Under the pieces are notes generated by a model, which was not told the origin of the DNA, did not search any database, and worked only from the letters and a program-made list of their open reading frames with translations. The translations under genes and the position numbers were made by a program. Of a stretch of DNA of 42,300 nt, positions 26,060 through 35,565 are shown one piece after another. The stretch's first letter is position 1. Every line of letters starts with the position of its first letter. Source of the DNA: an uncultured Flavobacteriaceae bacterium (lineage in GTDB: Bacteria > Bacteroidota > Bacteroidia > Flavobacteriales > Flavobacteriaceae); NCBI GenBank assembly GCA_938020445.1, contig CALIIC010000176.1, positions 1-42,300 of the forward strand. The letters run 5' to 3'.

Positions 26060-26947
26060 ATGGATCTACTTGTATCAAATCTAACAAAGACCTATGCAAA
26101 CGGCGTAAAAGCGTTAGATGACCTCCATTTGCAAATTAAACCGGGAATGTTCGGTCTTTTAGGTCCAAACGGAGCCGGGAAGTCTTCGTTAATGCGTACG
26201 ATTGCGACCTTGCAAAATCCGGATAATGGATACATCTCTTTTAATGGCATAAGTGTATTGGACGATCCGATGGCCCTGCGAAAAGTACTCGGGTACCTGC
26301 CCCAATCTTTTGGCGTGTATCCCAAAGTTTCGGCACTACGACTCTTAGATTACTTTGCCGTTTTAAAGGGAATTGCCTCTAAAAAAGATCGGCAACGAAT
26401 TGTACAACAGGTATTGGAGCTAACCAATTTATTTGAAGTTCGTAAGAAAAGTGTTAGTGGGTATTCAGGGGGCATGAAGCAGCGTTTCGGAATTGCCCAG
26501 TTGTTGTTGAACAACCCTAAATTGATTATTGTAGATGAGCCTACAGCTGGTTTGGATCCAGCCGAACGCAACCGTTTTCTAAATGTACTTCGGGAGGTAG
26601 GAACCAAGAACACGGTTATTTTCTCTACACACATCGTTGAGGACATTACCGAGCTATGCACCGATATGGCAATTATGAACAACGGTCGCATTTTACAACA
26701 AAACACGCCTTCAAAGGCAATTTCAGAAATGGAAGGGAAGATTTGGACAGCCGTTATCAAGTCGGAGCAACTATCTCAGTTTAAGAGCCTGTATAAAGTG
26801 CTTTCAAGCGGATACAAACAAGACAATACTATCGCTGTGCGAGTATTTGCAGATGCTTGTCCCGATGCTACATTTTCCGCCGCGACTCCCAATTTGGAAG
26901 ATGTGTATTTCATTGCTCTTGAAAAAGATCAAACCGTTTCACCCTAA
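26060..26947 (+). CDS. ABC transporter ATP-binding protein
   Basis: This 295-residue ATPase drives the permease encoded 11 bases downstream. It has Walker A (GPNGAGKSS, 35-43), Q-loop Gln82, the ABC signature YSGGMKQ (135-141), Walker B LIIVDE (155-160) with PTAGLDP, and the switch His191 in STHIVED. A C-terminal extension of about 80 residues follows. The architecture is that of the type used with ABC-2-like multi-helix permeases. The following gene is a permease fused to a peptidase, so the pair forms one transporter. The substrate is not predictable from this subunit. Confidence 0.96.
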   Translation: MDLLVSNLTKTYANGVKALDDLHLQIKPGMFGLLGPNGAGKSSLMRTIATLQNPDNGYISFNGISVLDDPMALRKVLGYLPQSFGVYPKVSALRLLDYFAVLKGIASKKDRQRIVQQVLELTNLFEVRKKSVSGYSGGMKQRFGIAQLLLNNPKLIIVDEPTAGLDPAERNRFLNVLREVGTKNTVIFSTHIVEDITELCTDMAIMNNGRILQQNTPSKAISEMEGKIWTAVIKSEQLSQFKSLYKVLSSGYKQDNTIAVRVFADACPDATFSAATPNLEDVYFIALEKDQTVSP

Positions 26948-26958
26948 CCGACCGCTTT

Positions 26959-29900
26959 ATGTTTAAAGATTGCTATTTTTATGAATTGGGCTATTGGCTG
27001 CGAAAGCCCGTTACCTATATTTACTTTGTTACATTTTTCGCCTTTGCTTTTTTGGTTTTTATTGGGTCCGCCGGTTTTTTTGATTCCCCTCCCGCTGCTT
27101 CTACCAAAACCATTCGATTGATGAACTCTCCGTACGAAATCAATTATACACTTTTATACTTTACCAAGTTTTTTCTTTTCCTATTACCGGCCATTGTTGG
27201 TGTTTCGATATACAAAGATTACAAGTACCGAATGCACTCTATTCTGTATACGTTTCCCATTAAAAAGAGCAGTTACCTTTTGGCAAAGTTCTTAAGTACC
27301 TACACCATCGTGGCCTTTATCTCATTATCCGCAGGTTTGGCTTTCTACCTTGGCGAACACATGCCTGGTTTACATTCGGTGAAGCTTGGCCAGATAGCGC
27401 CTTTAGGGTACTTGCAAGCGTACGCTATGTATGTGCTCCCGACCTTATTTTTTGTGGGATTGCTGGTGTTCTCCGTGGTTGCCTATACCCGTAATATTTA
27501 TGCGGGTTTTATGCTCGTAATTGTTGTTTTTCTCTTCCAATTGATTGTCGAAAATTGGTTGGGGGGGATGGGTTGGGTAGATGCTTTGTCGGTTTTAGAT
27601 CCCTTCGCCCAGCATACAAAAGAATACGCAATTCAAAGTTGGACCGTTCTCGATACCAATACCAAGCTAATTCCTATATCCAAAGTTGTTGTTTTTAATA
27701 GACTCTTTTGGTTGGCTTTTGCATTATTGAGCTTTAGTGCAATGTATCGAAAGTTCGCTTTCCATGAAGATTCCCCAGGTTTCAGGTTTAGGAAACCGAA
27801 AAAGGAGCCGTTGACTAGGGATAAAATTAGCATTCCCATTAATTTTAGGCTTGCCGATTTAGAATATGACTTTTCTTGGAAGCAACAGTTGAAAGTGTTA
27901 TGGAAGCTTTCTCGAATAGAACTCGCCTATATTAGTAGAAGTTGGATGTTTTTGGTGCTGCTGTTTTTTGGCATTTTGGCGGTGCTGTTCGCCATTGCGA
28001 AAGTAACCAATTTTGAGGAAATCGCCCTCTTGCCAGTTACAAAGGTGGTATTGACGATACCTGCGCTGTTCTTTACCATGATTATGACTTTGACGACTTT
28101 TTTGTATTCGGGAATGTTGGTTCAGAGGGCGAAAACAACCCGAATGAATGCATTGATAGACGTTACTCCGGTACCCAATTGGGTGCTGCTTTTTTCAAAG
28201 GTAACAGCATTACTTCAGATGCAGTTGATTTTGCTTTTTGTGCTAATGCTCGCCGGTATTGTGATACAACTGGTAAACGGCTATTACAACTTTGAAATAG
28301 GGTTGTACCTTTTTCAACTGTATGTCTTGACTTTTCCGTTATTGCTCATTTGGAGCTTTGTATCCATATTCATTCAAACCCTCTTTACCAATACCTATTT
28401 GGGTCTTTTTGTACTCATAATCGGATGGCTTGGTTTTAGCGGATTACCTCAATTGGGGATTACCTCAAAATTGATTTTGTTCAATACCCCTCCCAAAACC
28501 ACTTATTCCGATATGAATGGTTATGGAGAAACCTTGGCGCCTTATTTTTTAGTGGTCGCCTATTGGCTTCTCTTCGCCCTCTTTTTTTTAATGCTGGCAC
28601 AACTATTATGGGTGAGAGGTGTACCACAGTCATTTAAAGAACGCCTTCAACTTGCAAAAAAACGTCTTAAAAAACCACTGATTTTAGGAATGGTATGCTG
28701 CCTGATAGGTTTTTTGATTTTGGGATTTTCTATTCACAGTGCTGAAAAGGAAAAGGGATGGGCCGCGCTGTCATCTACAGACCGAAACAATGTATTCGCA
28801 AAATTCAAGGAAAAATTCCAGAAGTATGAAAATAGAGACCAACCTAGAATCACTTCTATGAAAGTTCAACTGGATATTTTCCCCGAAATGAATTCGTTTT
28901 TGGCCAAGGGGTCCTATGTTTTGGTCAATAAATGGGATAGACCATTAGATACCCTTTTGGTGAAGACAGGCTTCGATGAACATACTACTTTTCAAATAGC
29001 TTCTTCGTATAAAATTGTGGAACAAGACAGTATTATGAAGTTTACGGTGTTGAAGTTAAACCAAACGATCGCTCCGGGAGATAGTATTCGGTTTGGTTTT
29101 GAAGTAAGGAATAAAACCAATACACTTTTCGAGCGCAATTCAAATGTACTTCGGAACGGAACCTTTCTTTTAAATGACCTTTTCCCGAGATTGGGTTATT
29201 CCTTTGGTGAAGATTCCAAACATCCAACAGATAGTACCGCAGTACGGAATCATATTGGAGCAGTCGATGCTGACCTGATCCATTTTGAGGCGACCGTGAG
29301 CACTTCAAAAGATCAAATTGCCATTGCCCCCGGTTATTTGGAAAAGCAATGGGTGACCGGTAACCGAAATTACTACCATTATAAAACTACAGCTCCGATC
29401 AAATATATTCTTGGGATTAATTCTGGAAGATTTCATAGTAAAAAAGAAGATTACAAGGGGGTGGGACTAGAGGTGTATCACCACCCAGGCCATACCTACA
29501 ACCTAACGGAGATGATGAATGGTTTAAAGGCGGCCTTGGATTATAATACCAAGCACTTTGCTCCCTACCAACACAAGCAGGCAAGAATCATTGAATTCCC
29601 CGATTCCGAAGGTTCGTTTGCGACGACTATGGCCAATAGCATTCCCATGTCTGAAATTCGTTTTATCGCCAATACCGATACTGCAGATAACAAGGTTGAT
29701 CTGGCATTTTATGTTACCGCTCACGAGCTTACCCATCAATGGTGGGGCAATCAGTTGGTTGGTGCTGATGCGAAAGGAAGCAGAATGTTATCCGAGAGTA
29801 TAACCGAATACATCACCCTTGACATTTATCGACAGCAATATGGCGAAGAAGTCGCCGATCAGTTTCTAGAACAACAGCGGAACAGGTATTTTAGAGGCCG

Positions 29901-30483
29901 TCGAAACGCTGATGAAAAAGAGCCGCCGCTACTGTTGGTGGGAGAACAAAAACACCTGTTTTATGGCAAAGGTGCTATGGTGTTCAATACGTTGGGACAT
30001 CACTTGGGCAGAGATACTTTAAACAGCATTTTGAAAGATTTTTTATGCGACTATCGTCTGCAATCGAAACCACCTTACCCCACATCCATATCCTTGGTGG
30101 AACGTTTAAAAAGTAGGGCTCCCGATTCGCTGCAATACCTTACGAAAGATCTTTTTGAAGCAGTAACTTTTTATGATTCAAAAATTAAAAAAACAACCCT
30201 TAAGAAGACAACGGATGGAAGGTACGAGCTGGATGTGGATTTTGAGGTTCGGAAATATATCGATGATAGGCCGGAAGAATCCCTGCCCTTGGCCGATTTT
30301 GTAGAGATTGGTGTCTATGATCAAGAAGGTACGCTGCTTCACATAGAAAATCAAAAAGTAATTCAAGAAAACAACAACATTTCAATTTTATTGAACAAAA
30401 AACCTATGAAAGTACAACTGGACCCTGGCCTTTACTGCATCGATAAGAACATCGAGGACAACGAGCAAATCATCGGTAATTAA
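26959..30483 (+). CDS. fused ABC-2-type permease and M1-family metallopeptidase
   Basis: This 1174-residue protein joins two functions. Residues 1 to about 600 are membrane-spanning (about a dozen or more helices in two groups, split by a soluble stretch around 270-310) and form the permease partner of the ATPase upstream. Residues 610 to 1174 are extracytoplasmic and peptidase-like. The M1 zinc motif is HELTHQWWGNQ (His922, Glu923, His926), with the upstream substrate segment ATTMANSIPMSE in the place of the GAMEN motif. The third zinc ligand, Glu946 in SRMLSESITEY, is one residue further on than the usual HEXXHX18E spacing. Permease-M1 fusions occur in Bacteroidota. Coupled transport and trimming of a peptide is a reasonable inference, not shown. 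The gene ends 150 bases before the next start. Confidence 0.93.
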   Translation: MFKDCYFYELGYWLRKPVTYIYFVTFFAFAFLVFIGSAGFFDSPPAASTKTIRLMNSPYEINYTLLYFTKFFLFLLPAIVGVSIYKDYKYRMHSILYTFPIKKSSYLLAKFLSTYTIVAFISLSAGLAFYLGEHMPGLHSVKLGQIAPLGYLQAYAMYVLPTLFFVGLLVFSVVAYTRNIYAGFMLVIVVFLFQLIVENWLGGMGWVDALSVLDPFAQHTKEYAIQSWTVLDTNTKLIPISKVVVFNRLFWLAFALLSFSAMYRKFAFHEDSPGFRFRKPKKEPLTRDKISIPINFRLADLEYDFSWKQQLKVLWKLSRIELAYISRSWMFLVLLFFGILAVLFAIAKVTNFEEIALLPVTKVVLTIPALFFTMIMTLTTFLYSGMLVQRAKTTRMNALIDVTPVPNWVLLFSKVTALLQMQLILLFVLMLAGIVIQLVNGYYNFEIGLYLFQLYVLTFPLLLIWSFVSIFIQTLFTNTYLGLFVLIIGWLGFSGLPQLGITSKLILFNTPPKTTYSDMNGYGETLAPYFLVVAYWLLFALFFLMLAQLLWVRGVPQSFKERLQLAKKRLKKPLILGMVCCLIGFLILGFSIHSAEKEKGWAALSSTDRNNVFAKFKEKFQKYENRDQPRITSMKVQLDIFPEMNSFLAKGSYVLVNKWDRPLDTLLVKTGFDEHTTFQIASSYKIVEQDSIMKFTVLKLNQTIAPGDSIRFGFEVRNKTNTLFERNSNVLRNGTFLLNDLFPRLGYSFGEDSKHPTDSTAVRNHIGAVDADLIHFEATVSTSKDQIAIAPGYLEKQWVTGNRNYYHYKTTAPIKYILGINSGRFHSKKEDYKGVGLEVYHHPGHTYNLTEMMNGLKAALDYNTKHFAPYQHKQARIIEFPDSEGSFATTMANSIPMSEIRFIANTDTADNKVDLAFYVTAHELTHQWWGNQLVGADAKGSRMLSESITEYITLDIYRQQYGEEVADQFLEQQRNRYFRGRRNADEKEPPLLLVGEQKHLFYGKGAMVFNTLGHHLGRDTLNSILKDFLCDYRLQSKPPYPTSISLVERLKSRAPDSLQYLTKDLFEAVTFYDSKIKKTTLKKTTDGRYELDVDFEVRKYIDDRPEESLPLADFVEIGVYDQEGTLLHIENQKVIQENNNISILLNKKPMKVQLDPGLYCIDKNIEDNEQIIGN

Positions 30484-30525
30484 ACCCATTTGGTGCAGGT
30501 AATCGGGCTAAGCAAGATTGTTGTT

Positions 30526-30551
30526 TAGTCCCTACGCTTCTGTTGGGACTA
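30526..30551 (+). repeat. AGTCCC/GGGACT dyad, copy 1 (strongest)
   Basis: TAGTCCC (30526-30532) and GGGACTA (30545-30551) form a perfect 7-bp inverted repeat with a 12-base centre. It lies between the M1-fusion stop (30483) and the serine hydrolase start, with a T run about 15 bases later. It could be a terminator hairpin or a regulator site. The element recurs in five more gaps (see the findings). Confidence 0.65.
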
Positions 30552-30681
30552 TCAGTTGGGGATGATTTTTTATCTTGTAGATAAGAACGCCTCGATTGCT
30601 TCAATTGAATTGTAGCGTAAACTCAGACCAATGATACGTGCTAAAAAAAACCTTGTAATAGACACTCGTTTTAACGAATTA

Positions 30682-31929
30682 ATGAAGCATTACAAACTCG
30701 GTTTCCCAGTAATAGTGCTACTTTTTACCCAACTGCTTACTTCACAAAGTAGGTTTCCGACGGCTACACCTGAAGCAGTGGGCATGTCAAGCGAGGGTTT
30801 GAGCCTCTTGACCGCCGAAATGCATCAATTTGTGTTGGATGGAAAACTGGCAGGGATTCAAACTGCAATAGTGAGAAAGGGGAAATTAGTTCATTTTGAC
30901 ACCTTCGGTTTTGCGAATATTGAAGATAGCATCCCTTTAAAAGAAAATAGTCTTTTTCGGATATTCTCAATGACAAAACCAATAGTTTCTGTTGCCTTGA
31001 TGCAATTGCATGAAGCGGGAAAATTTAAATTGGAAGATCCTGTTGAACTATACATCCCTGAGTTTAAGGAAATGAAGGTGTATCATGAGGAAAGGGGCCT
31101 TGGAACGGCAAAGAACCCCATTCGCGTAATCGACCTGCTTCGACATACTTCGGGCCTTGGGTACGGTAGAAGTGGTAATGCCCATATTGATGGTCTGTAT
31201 AGAAGTGCCGGACTAATGAGTTCGAATAATTTAAAGGAATTCGTTACCAAATTAAGTACTATTCCCCTGTATTTTGAACCGGGTACCGATTGGGAGTACA
31301 GCCAGGCAACCGTTGTTTGTGGTTATTTGGTCGAGGTACTTTCGGGTAAACCCTTAGATAAATATCTCAAAGAGCATCTATTGGATCCATTGGGAATGAA
31401 TGATACCTTTTTTGAAATTCCTGAGGAAAAAGTTTCGCGCTTTACCGTGGGGTATGGAGTAAGGAACGATGGGAAACTTTATGTTTCGGAATCTGCATTT
31501 GATAACCGATATACCCGGGAGGTTACGCTAATAAACGGTGGAGGTGGTTTAGTTTCGACTACGGCCGATTATATGCTTTTTTGTCAAATGCTATTGAATT
31601 GTGGCACCTTGGGAGATGCCCGGATTTTAAAAATGGAAACCGTAGACCTCATGACACGGGATCATATGGCCCCGGTTCGGGAACGGAATCCCGACCTCCA
31701 TTTATCTAGGGGAGAAACAGGGTTTGGTCTGGGGTTTGCCATCGCTTCCGACCGTCCTGGTGAAAATCGCGGCGTATACGGTTGGGGCGGTGCTGTGGGA
31801 ACCTATTTTAGGATTGACCCAAGCAAAGAATTGGCCTATGTGCTCATGATCCAACTCTCGCCCTATAGACAATTGCAACTACGGTCTCGCTTTCAAGCCT
31901 TGGTCAATGCGGGGGTGGTAGACCCGTAA
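30682..31929 (+). CDS. serine hydrolase (beta-lactamase/PBP fold), EstB-like subgroup
   Basis: This exported serine hydrolase has 415 residues from the ATG at 30682, which begins a normal signal peptide (MKHYKLGFPVIVLLFTQLLT). The frame is open from an ATG at 30631, which would add 17 charged residues and is less likely. Motif 1 is SMTK (Ser96, Lys99). Motif 2 reads YSQ (Tyr206 to Gln208) and motif 3 reads WGGA (Trp368 to Ala371), the variants seen in the esterase-like EstB subgroup of this fold. The reaction is probably ester or amide hydrolysis on an unknown envelope or extracellular substrate. It precedes AraC1 by 133 bases. Confidence 0.9.
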   Translation: MKHYKLGFPVIVLLFTQLLTSQSRFPTATPEAVGMSSEGLSLLTAEMHQFVLDGKLAGIQTAIVRKGKLVHFDTFGFANIEDSIPLKENSLFRIFSMTKPIVSVALMQLHEAGKFKLEDPVELYIPEFKEMKVYHEERGLGTAKNPIRVIDLLRHTSGLGYGRSGNAHIDGLYRSAGLMSSNNLKEFVTKLSTIPLYFEPGTDWEYSQATVVCGYLVEVLSGKPLDKYLKEHLLDPLGMNDTFFEIPEEKVSRFTVGYGVRNDGKLYVSESAFDNRYTREVTLINGGGGLVSTTADYMLFCQMLLNCGTLGDARILKMETVDLMTRDHMAPVRERNPDLHLSRGETGFGLGFAIASDRPGENRGVYGWGGAVGTYFRIDPSKELAYVLMIQLSPYRQLQLRSRFQALVNAGVVDP

Positions 31930-31947
31930 ATCTTTGCGAACTTAAAA

Positions 31948-31971
31948 AGTCCCAATCTATCTAATAAGACC
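31948..31971 (+). repeat. degenerate AGTCCC dyad, copy 2
   Basis: AGTCCC (31948-31953) has a 12-base centre and a poor right half (AAGACC, 31966-31971, three mismatches to GGGACT). It is in the gap between the serine hydrolase and AraC1. On its own it would not be called; it is listed for its position. Confidence 0.2.
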
Positions 31972-32062
31972 TCGGTTTGCCCCATGTTTAGTACCTTGTG
32001 AAAGCGCAAAACCATACAGTCTCTATTTATTTGAAAAAGACCTTACAAAGCTCCCACTGCAT

Positions 32063-33211
32063 ATGAAGTTATTGACCGACTTTATTCTTATTGTTGGTAT
32101 TCTAAGCGCTCTCATGATTTTGGTGCGTTTGTGCCGTAAAAAGCCGAGACAATTACCACATGTGCTATTGGCCGTTATCTTTCTATTGGTGTTGGTAATC
32201 ATCATCAATTTTTATGCAGATCTACACGAAATATCCCTGCTCTACAACCTTAGTTATATCATAGAGGATGGTTCTCGTTTTTTGATCGCGGCCTTGTTGT
32301 TTCTGTATATAAAATCACTATTTGAAAAGCGGCAGGGCTTTTTTAAGAGAAACTACGTTCATTTTGTACCGTATCTGGTCTATTTGGTTATTTTTTCATT
32401 TCCTGTAGCACTTAGTTATATGGAATTCCCATATCATTTTCGCCACCTCAGAATTCTAGAAACCACCTATAATCTAACGTTGTTGAAAGATGCTTTTTTT
32501 CTGGGATACAGTTTTTTTTCGATTCGTTTGTTCCATACCTATAGAACCAAAATGAAATCGAACTATTCTACTTTTAGTGAGGACGATTTTGGTTGGATAC
32601 GTCAAATGTTGCTTAGTTCGGCAATTGTGGTAGGGTTAGATGTGGTTTTGCTATTCCTAGACATGGCCTTTGATTTTAAAACACTCGATACCGGTTATGT
32701 CACGGCAGTGGCGATGATTTTCGTGTTGGTATATCTTGGCTACTATGGCATTCGGCAAGCAACTATTTTTTTACCTGACTTCTTAAAAAGGCAGGGAAGT
32801 GCAACGTCTGGAAAACAGAAGGGTGGGGCTTCCTCGATCATTAGTGACGAGGAAGCCACAGAGCTTCAGGAGCGATTGCGGCTTTTGTTGCTCCGCGAAA
32901 AGCCCTATTTAGATGAAAACCTTACCCTCCTAAAACTTGCAGATTTGTTAAATACTACCGATAAAAAGATATCTGCACTGCTCAACCAGCATATGCAAAC
33001 TACCTTTTATGATTTGATCAACAAACATCGCATTGTAGCGGTCAAGGAAAAATTGGCTTCGGAAGAGTTTGGGAAATATTCTTTGTTGGGAATTGCCCAA
33101 AGTTGTGGCTTTAAATCAAAAAGCAGTTTTTATCGAATCTTTAAAAATGAGACGGGCATTTCTCCGGCGGAATACAAAAGAAATAGCTCCCGATTAGATA
33201 GGTCCCATTAG
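32063..33211 (+). CDS. membrane-embedded AraC-family transcription regulator (AraC1)
   Basis: This 382-residue protein combines a polytopic membrane domain with a C-terminal AraC-type DNA-binding domain. About seven hydrophobic helices occupy residues 1-250, with a basic cytoplasmic loop after helix 1. The AraC domain (about 280-375) has LTLLKLADLLNTTDKKISALLNQ (first helix-turn-helix) and KYSLLGIAQSCGFKSKSSFYRIFKNETGISPAEYK (second). Such proteins are one-component regulators that must bind DNA while anchored in the membrane. It is paralogous to the genes at 35566 and 39270, and more distant from them than they are from each other. It is followed after 122 bases by an S41 peptidase gene. Its targets are inferred to be neighbouring hydrolases. 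Confidence 0.94.
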   Translation: MKLLTDFILIVGILSALMILVRLCRKKPRQLPHVLLAVIFLLVLVIIINFYADLHEISLLYNLSYIIEDGSRFLIAALLFLYIKSLFEKRQGFFKRNYVHFVPYLVYLVIFSFPVALSYMEFPYHFRHLRILETTYNLTLLKDAFFLGYSFFSIRLFHTYRTKMKSNYSTFSEDDFGWIRQMLLSSAIVVGLDVVLLFLDMAFDFKTLDTGYVTAVAMIFVLVYLGYYGIRQATIFLPDFLKRQGSATSGKQKGGASSIISDEEATELQERLRLLLLREKPYLDENLTLLKLADLLNTTDKKISALLNQHMQTTFYDLINKHRIVAVKEKLASEEFGKYSLLGIAQSCGFKSKSSFYRIFKNETGISPAEYKRNSSRLDRSH

Positions 33212-33224
33212 TTCCAAATAGACT
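33201..33224 (+). repeat. degenerate AGTCCC dyad, copy 3
   Basis: GGTCCC (33201-33206) and TAGACT (33219-33224), centre of 12 bases, keep the geometry of the repeat but with mismatches in both halves. It straddles the AraC1 stop and runs into a T5 stretch, in the AraC1-S41 junction. Confidence 0.25.
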
Positions 33225-33333
33225 TTTTCCTAATCATTGGTGAATAGATTCCGTTTATCTTCATCAATCGGAGTACGGGTGTTTTGTGCACCCTGCTCCG
33301 CGGTAAATCTTCATTATCTCAACGGTTGTAACT

Positions 33334-34830
33334 ATGAAAAAAGTCTTTTTTATGATATTTCTGCTCAGTTCAATTTCCACCATAAATGGGCAGGATGTAG
33401 AGGAATACAAACATTTGATACCGGTAAAGGCACTTCATGAAGATGTGGATATACTCAAGGAAAATCTGGAGGCCGTTCACGCGGGTTTGTATACCTATAC
33501 TTCCAAGAAAGAAATGGATGCTGCTTTTCTGTACATCAAAAACCAAATTACCACACCGATGACACATGTAGATTTTTATCGTTTGGTGATGCCCTTGCAT
33601 GATAAGATCAGGAACGGACATACGCTGATTATTCCGCCATCATCCTGGAGCAATGCTGTAGAAAACAAGCTACCCCATTTTCCATTTGACGTATATAAAT
33701 ACAAGGAAAAACTATATGTTCTTCGAAACTTATCCGAAGCCAACGGTATTAGGCCAGGAGCTGAAATCATTTCTATAAATGGCGAATCTGCAAATACAAT
33801 TTTTGAGAAAATGGTGGATGTATGGACCAAAGATGGCAACAACCGTACCTATGCCGGTGAAATTGTGCAGCAAGATTTTTCAGAGATCTACGCCCATGTT
33901 TTTGGGACCCCTAATTGGTTTGAAATAGAATTACTGGAAGATGAAGATATCAAAAAAGAGAAAGTTGCGGGCGTTCTAATTGCTCAAATGCGGTCGTATA
34001 GTATGGAGCGTTATCAGCATGAAAAAAGACCTTGGTACAATGATGCAGGTGCAGAGCAATTAAATTTTAAAGTGGATGGCGAAGTGGCGATTCTTACCAT
34101 TCCTTCGTTTGGAATCGATTATTTCAAGGATAGGAAAATCGATTTTCGGGCGTATTTCAAAGAAGCTTTTACCAAAATGCAGCAATCCAATACAAAACAA
34201 CTGATTATTGATCTTCGTGAGAACGGTGGCGGAAATGGCGATATTGCGGGCGAGGTACTTTCCTATCTGCATGACCGGCCTTTTAAACTTGTAAACGACA
34301 TTTATACCATTACGAAGCGAATTCCGAATAAGAGGTACTACCAAGGCAGTCAGTTCGGAACTGGCCTACAGATGAAATTAGCATTAAAAAAAATAGGCCC
34401 TAATAAGTACCGTCCCAGAGACTGGGCCGGTAGAAAAAATTTACTCTCATTAACAACACGAGAACCATCTAGCCCACAGTTTAATGGCAAGGTATATGTG
34501 TTGATGGGAGGCTGGTCTTTTTCTGCCAGCGGTATCTTCACAGGTCTTATGAAAGAGCACCGACGGGGAATTTTCATTGGCGAAGAGGCTGGGGGCAACC
34601 CCCATACCCAAATTGGCGATTTTGATCAAATGTTGGTTTTACCAAACAGTGGAGTGCGTGTAAATATCCCTTTGTTGTTTGAAACATGGGCCGTTAGTTT
34701 TGAAAATACGGGCCATGGGGTGCAACCGGATCATTGGGTTCGAAATACGGTAGAGCAGGAAATAAAAAAGGAAGATGCCGTACTTCACTATGCACTGGAT
34801 CTTATTAAAAAGAATGAAAACGCTCATTGA
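33334..34830 (+). CDS. exported S41-family (C-terminal processing-type) peptidase, copy 1
   Basis: This 498-residue secreted peptidase has a signal peptide ending near TINGQ, an N-terminal helical domain (about 25-95), a PDZ-like part (about 125-165, LYVLRNLSEANGIRPGAEIISINGESA) and an S41 catalytic domain. The latter shows the conserved LIIDLRENGGGNGD (290-303) and GGWSFSASG (392-400), where Ser397 is the likely nucleophile. Family members cleave proteins at the C-terminus or degrade damaged proteins. It follows AraC1 and is strongly similar in layout to the S41 gene at 36795, pointing to duplication of an AraC-S41 unit. The substrate is unknown. Confidence 0.92.
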   Translation: MKKVFFMIFLLSSISTINGQDVEEYKHLIPVKALHEDVDILKENLEAVHAGLYTYTSKKEMDAAFLYIKNQITTPMTHVDFYRLVMPLHDKIRNGHTLIIPPSSWSNAVENKLPHFPFDVYKYKEKLYVLRNLSEANGIRPGAEIISINGESANTIFEKMVDVWTKDGNNRTYAGEIVQQDFSEIYAHVFGTPNWFEIELLEDEDIKKEKVAGVLIAQMRSYSMERYQHEKRPWYNDAGAEQLNFKVDGEVAILTIPSFGIDYFKDRKIDFRAYFKEAFTKMQQSNTKQLIIDLRENGGGNGDIAGEVLSYLHDRPFKLVNDIYTITKRIPNKRYYQGSQFGTGLQMKLALKKIGPNKYRPRDWAGRKNLLSLTTREPSSPQFNGKVYVLMGGWSFSASGIFTGLMKEHRRGIFIGEEAGGNPHTQIGDFDQMLVLPNSGVRVNIPLLFETWAVSFENTGHGVQPDHWVRNTVEQEIKKEDAVLHYALDLIKKNENAH

Positions 34831-34852
34831 TAGATTTTCAATAAAGAAAAAT

Positions 34853-34877
34853 AGTCCCACTTACCGCTAACGGGACT
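34853..34877 (+). repeat. AGTCCC/GGGACT dyad, copy 4
   Basis: AGTCCC (34853-34858) and GGGACT (34872-34877) are a perfect 6-bp inverted repeat with a 13-base centre, followed by TTGTTTCT. It lies between the S41 gene (stop 34830) and the hypothetical gene at 34930. Confidence 0.6.
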
Positions 34878-34929
34878 TGTTTCTAAATAGTTTCAAATAC
34901 TTTTAGCTGTTAAAATGGAATAGGATAAA

Positions 34930-35463
34930 ATGGGAAAAAAAAGATTCTGGTCCCCCGATAGGGTAGTTACCTTGCTTGCTATTTTGATAAGCTTGGTTAC
35001 CTTGATCGTTTTCGCACGACAAACCAGTATCATTGAACGGCAAAGCCGCTTATCAACGATGCCGTACCTCTATGTAGAAACGGGATACAATTCAGAGGAA
35101 GACTACATCTCCATTACGTTGAACAATTATGGGGTTGGCCCAGCAATCATTGATGATATCACTATATTTTATAAAGAGGAAACCTACGAAATGGACTTTG
35201 CGACCTTTCTGGATGGTGAACTCTTTCAGCACGATAGTATTACCGTTTTAGGCAGTGCCAGTATTACTGAAGGCTTGGCGATACCAGCTAATTCGGATCG
35301 AATAGCTGTAAAGGTTGGTGGTTCGGGAGATCGCTACATCAAGGCCGAAAAGTTCTTGAAAAAACTTGAAAAGAACGGTTTCGACTATGAAATCATTTAC
35401 CGCTCCATTTATGACGATCAATGGCGTATTCGCATGTCGGCCGATATTCCTGAAGCGCTCTAA
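34930..35463 (+). CDS. hypothetical single-helix membrane protein
   Basis: I recognise no family. The 177-residue product has one membrane helix at about 11-29 and then a soluble part of about 145 residues. That part is mainly beta strands (YLYVETGYNSEEDYISITLNN, AIIDDITIFY, RIAVKVGG) followed by a short helix (AEKFLKKLEKNG) and a terminal strand. The sequence near MPYLYVETGY and the NYGVGPA segment resemble uncharacterised membrane-anchored domains of the kind found near transport or defence genes, but I cannot assign one. It lies between the first S41 gene and AraC2, breaking the alternating regulator/hydrolase order. Confidence 0.75.
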   Translation: MGKKRFWSPDRVVTLLAILISLVTLIVFARQTSIIERQSRLSTMPYLYVETGYNSEEDYISITLNNYGVGPAIIDDITIFYKEETYEMDFATFLDGELFQHDSITVLGSASITEGLAIPANSDRIAVKVGGSGDRYIKAEKFLKKLEKNGFDYEIIYRSIYDDQWRIRMSADIPEAL

Positions 35464-35565
35464 TAACTGTCGATAAATGCTGTCAGGTTTGTGGTTTTCG
35501 CTGTAACGATCAAGGCCGAAAGATGTCTTTTAATAGAACCCTGACTTTTAAGAACGTTTGATTTC

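Noticed and set aside
26959..30483. Two separate genes (permease and peptidase) joined by a sequencing error
   Set aside because: The frame is continuous across the junction with no stop or likely frameshift, and such permease-M1 fusions are known in Bacteroidota.
33237..33440. 67-residue plus-strand frame at the start of the first S41 gene
   Set aside because: It overlaps the S41 signal peptide in another frame and has no start context or domain.
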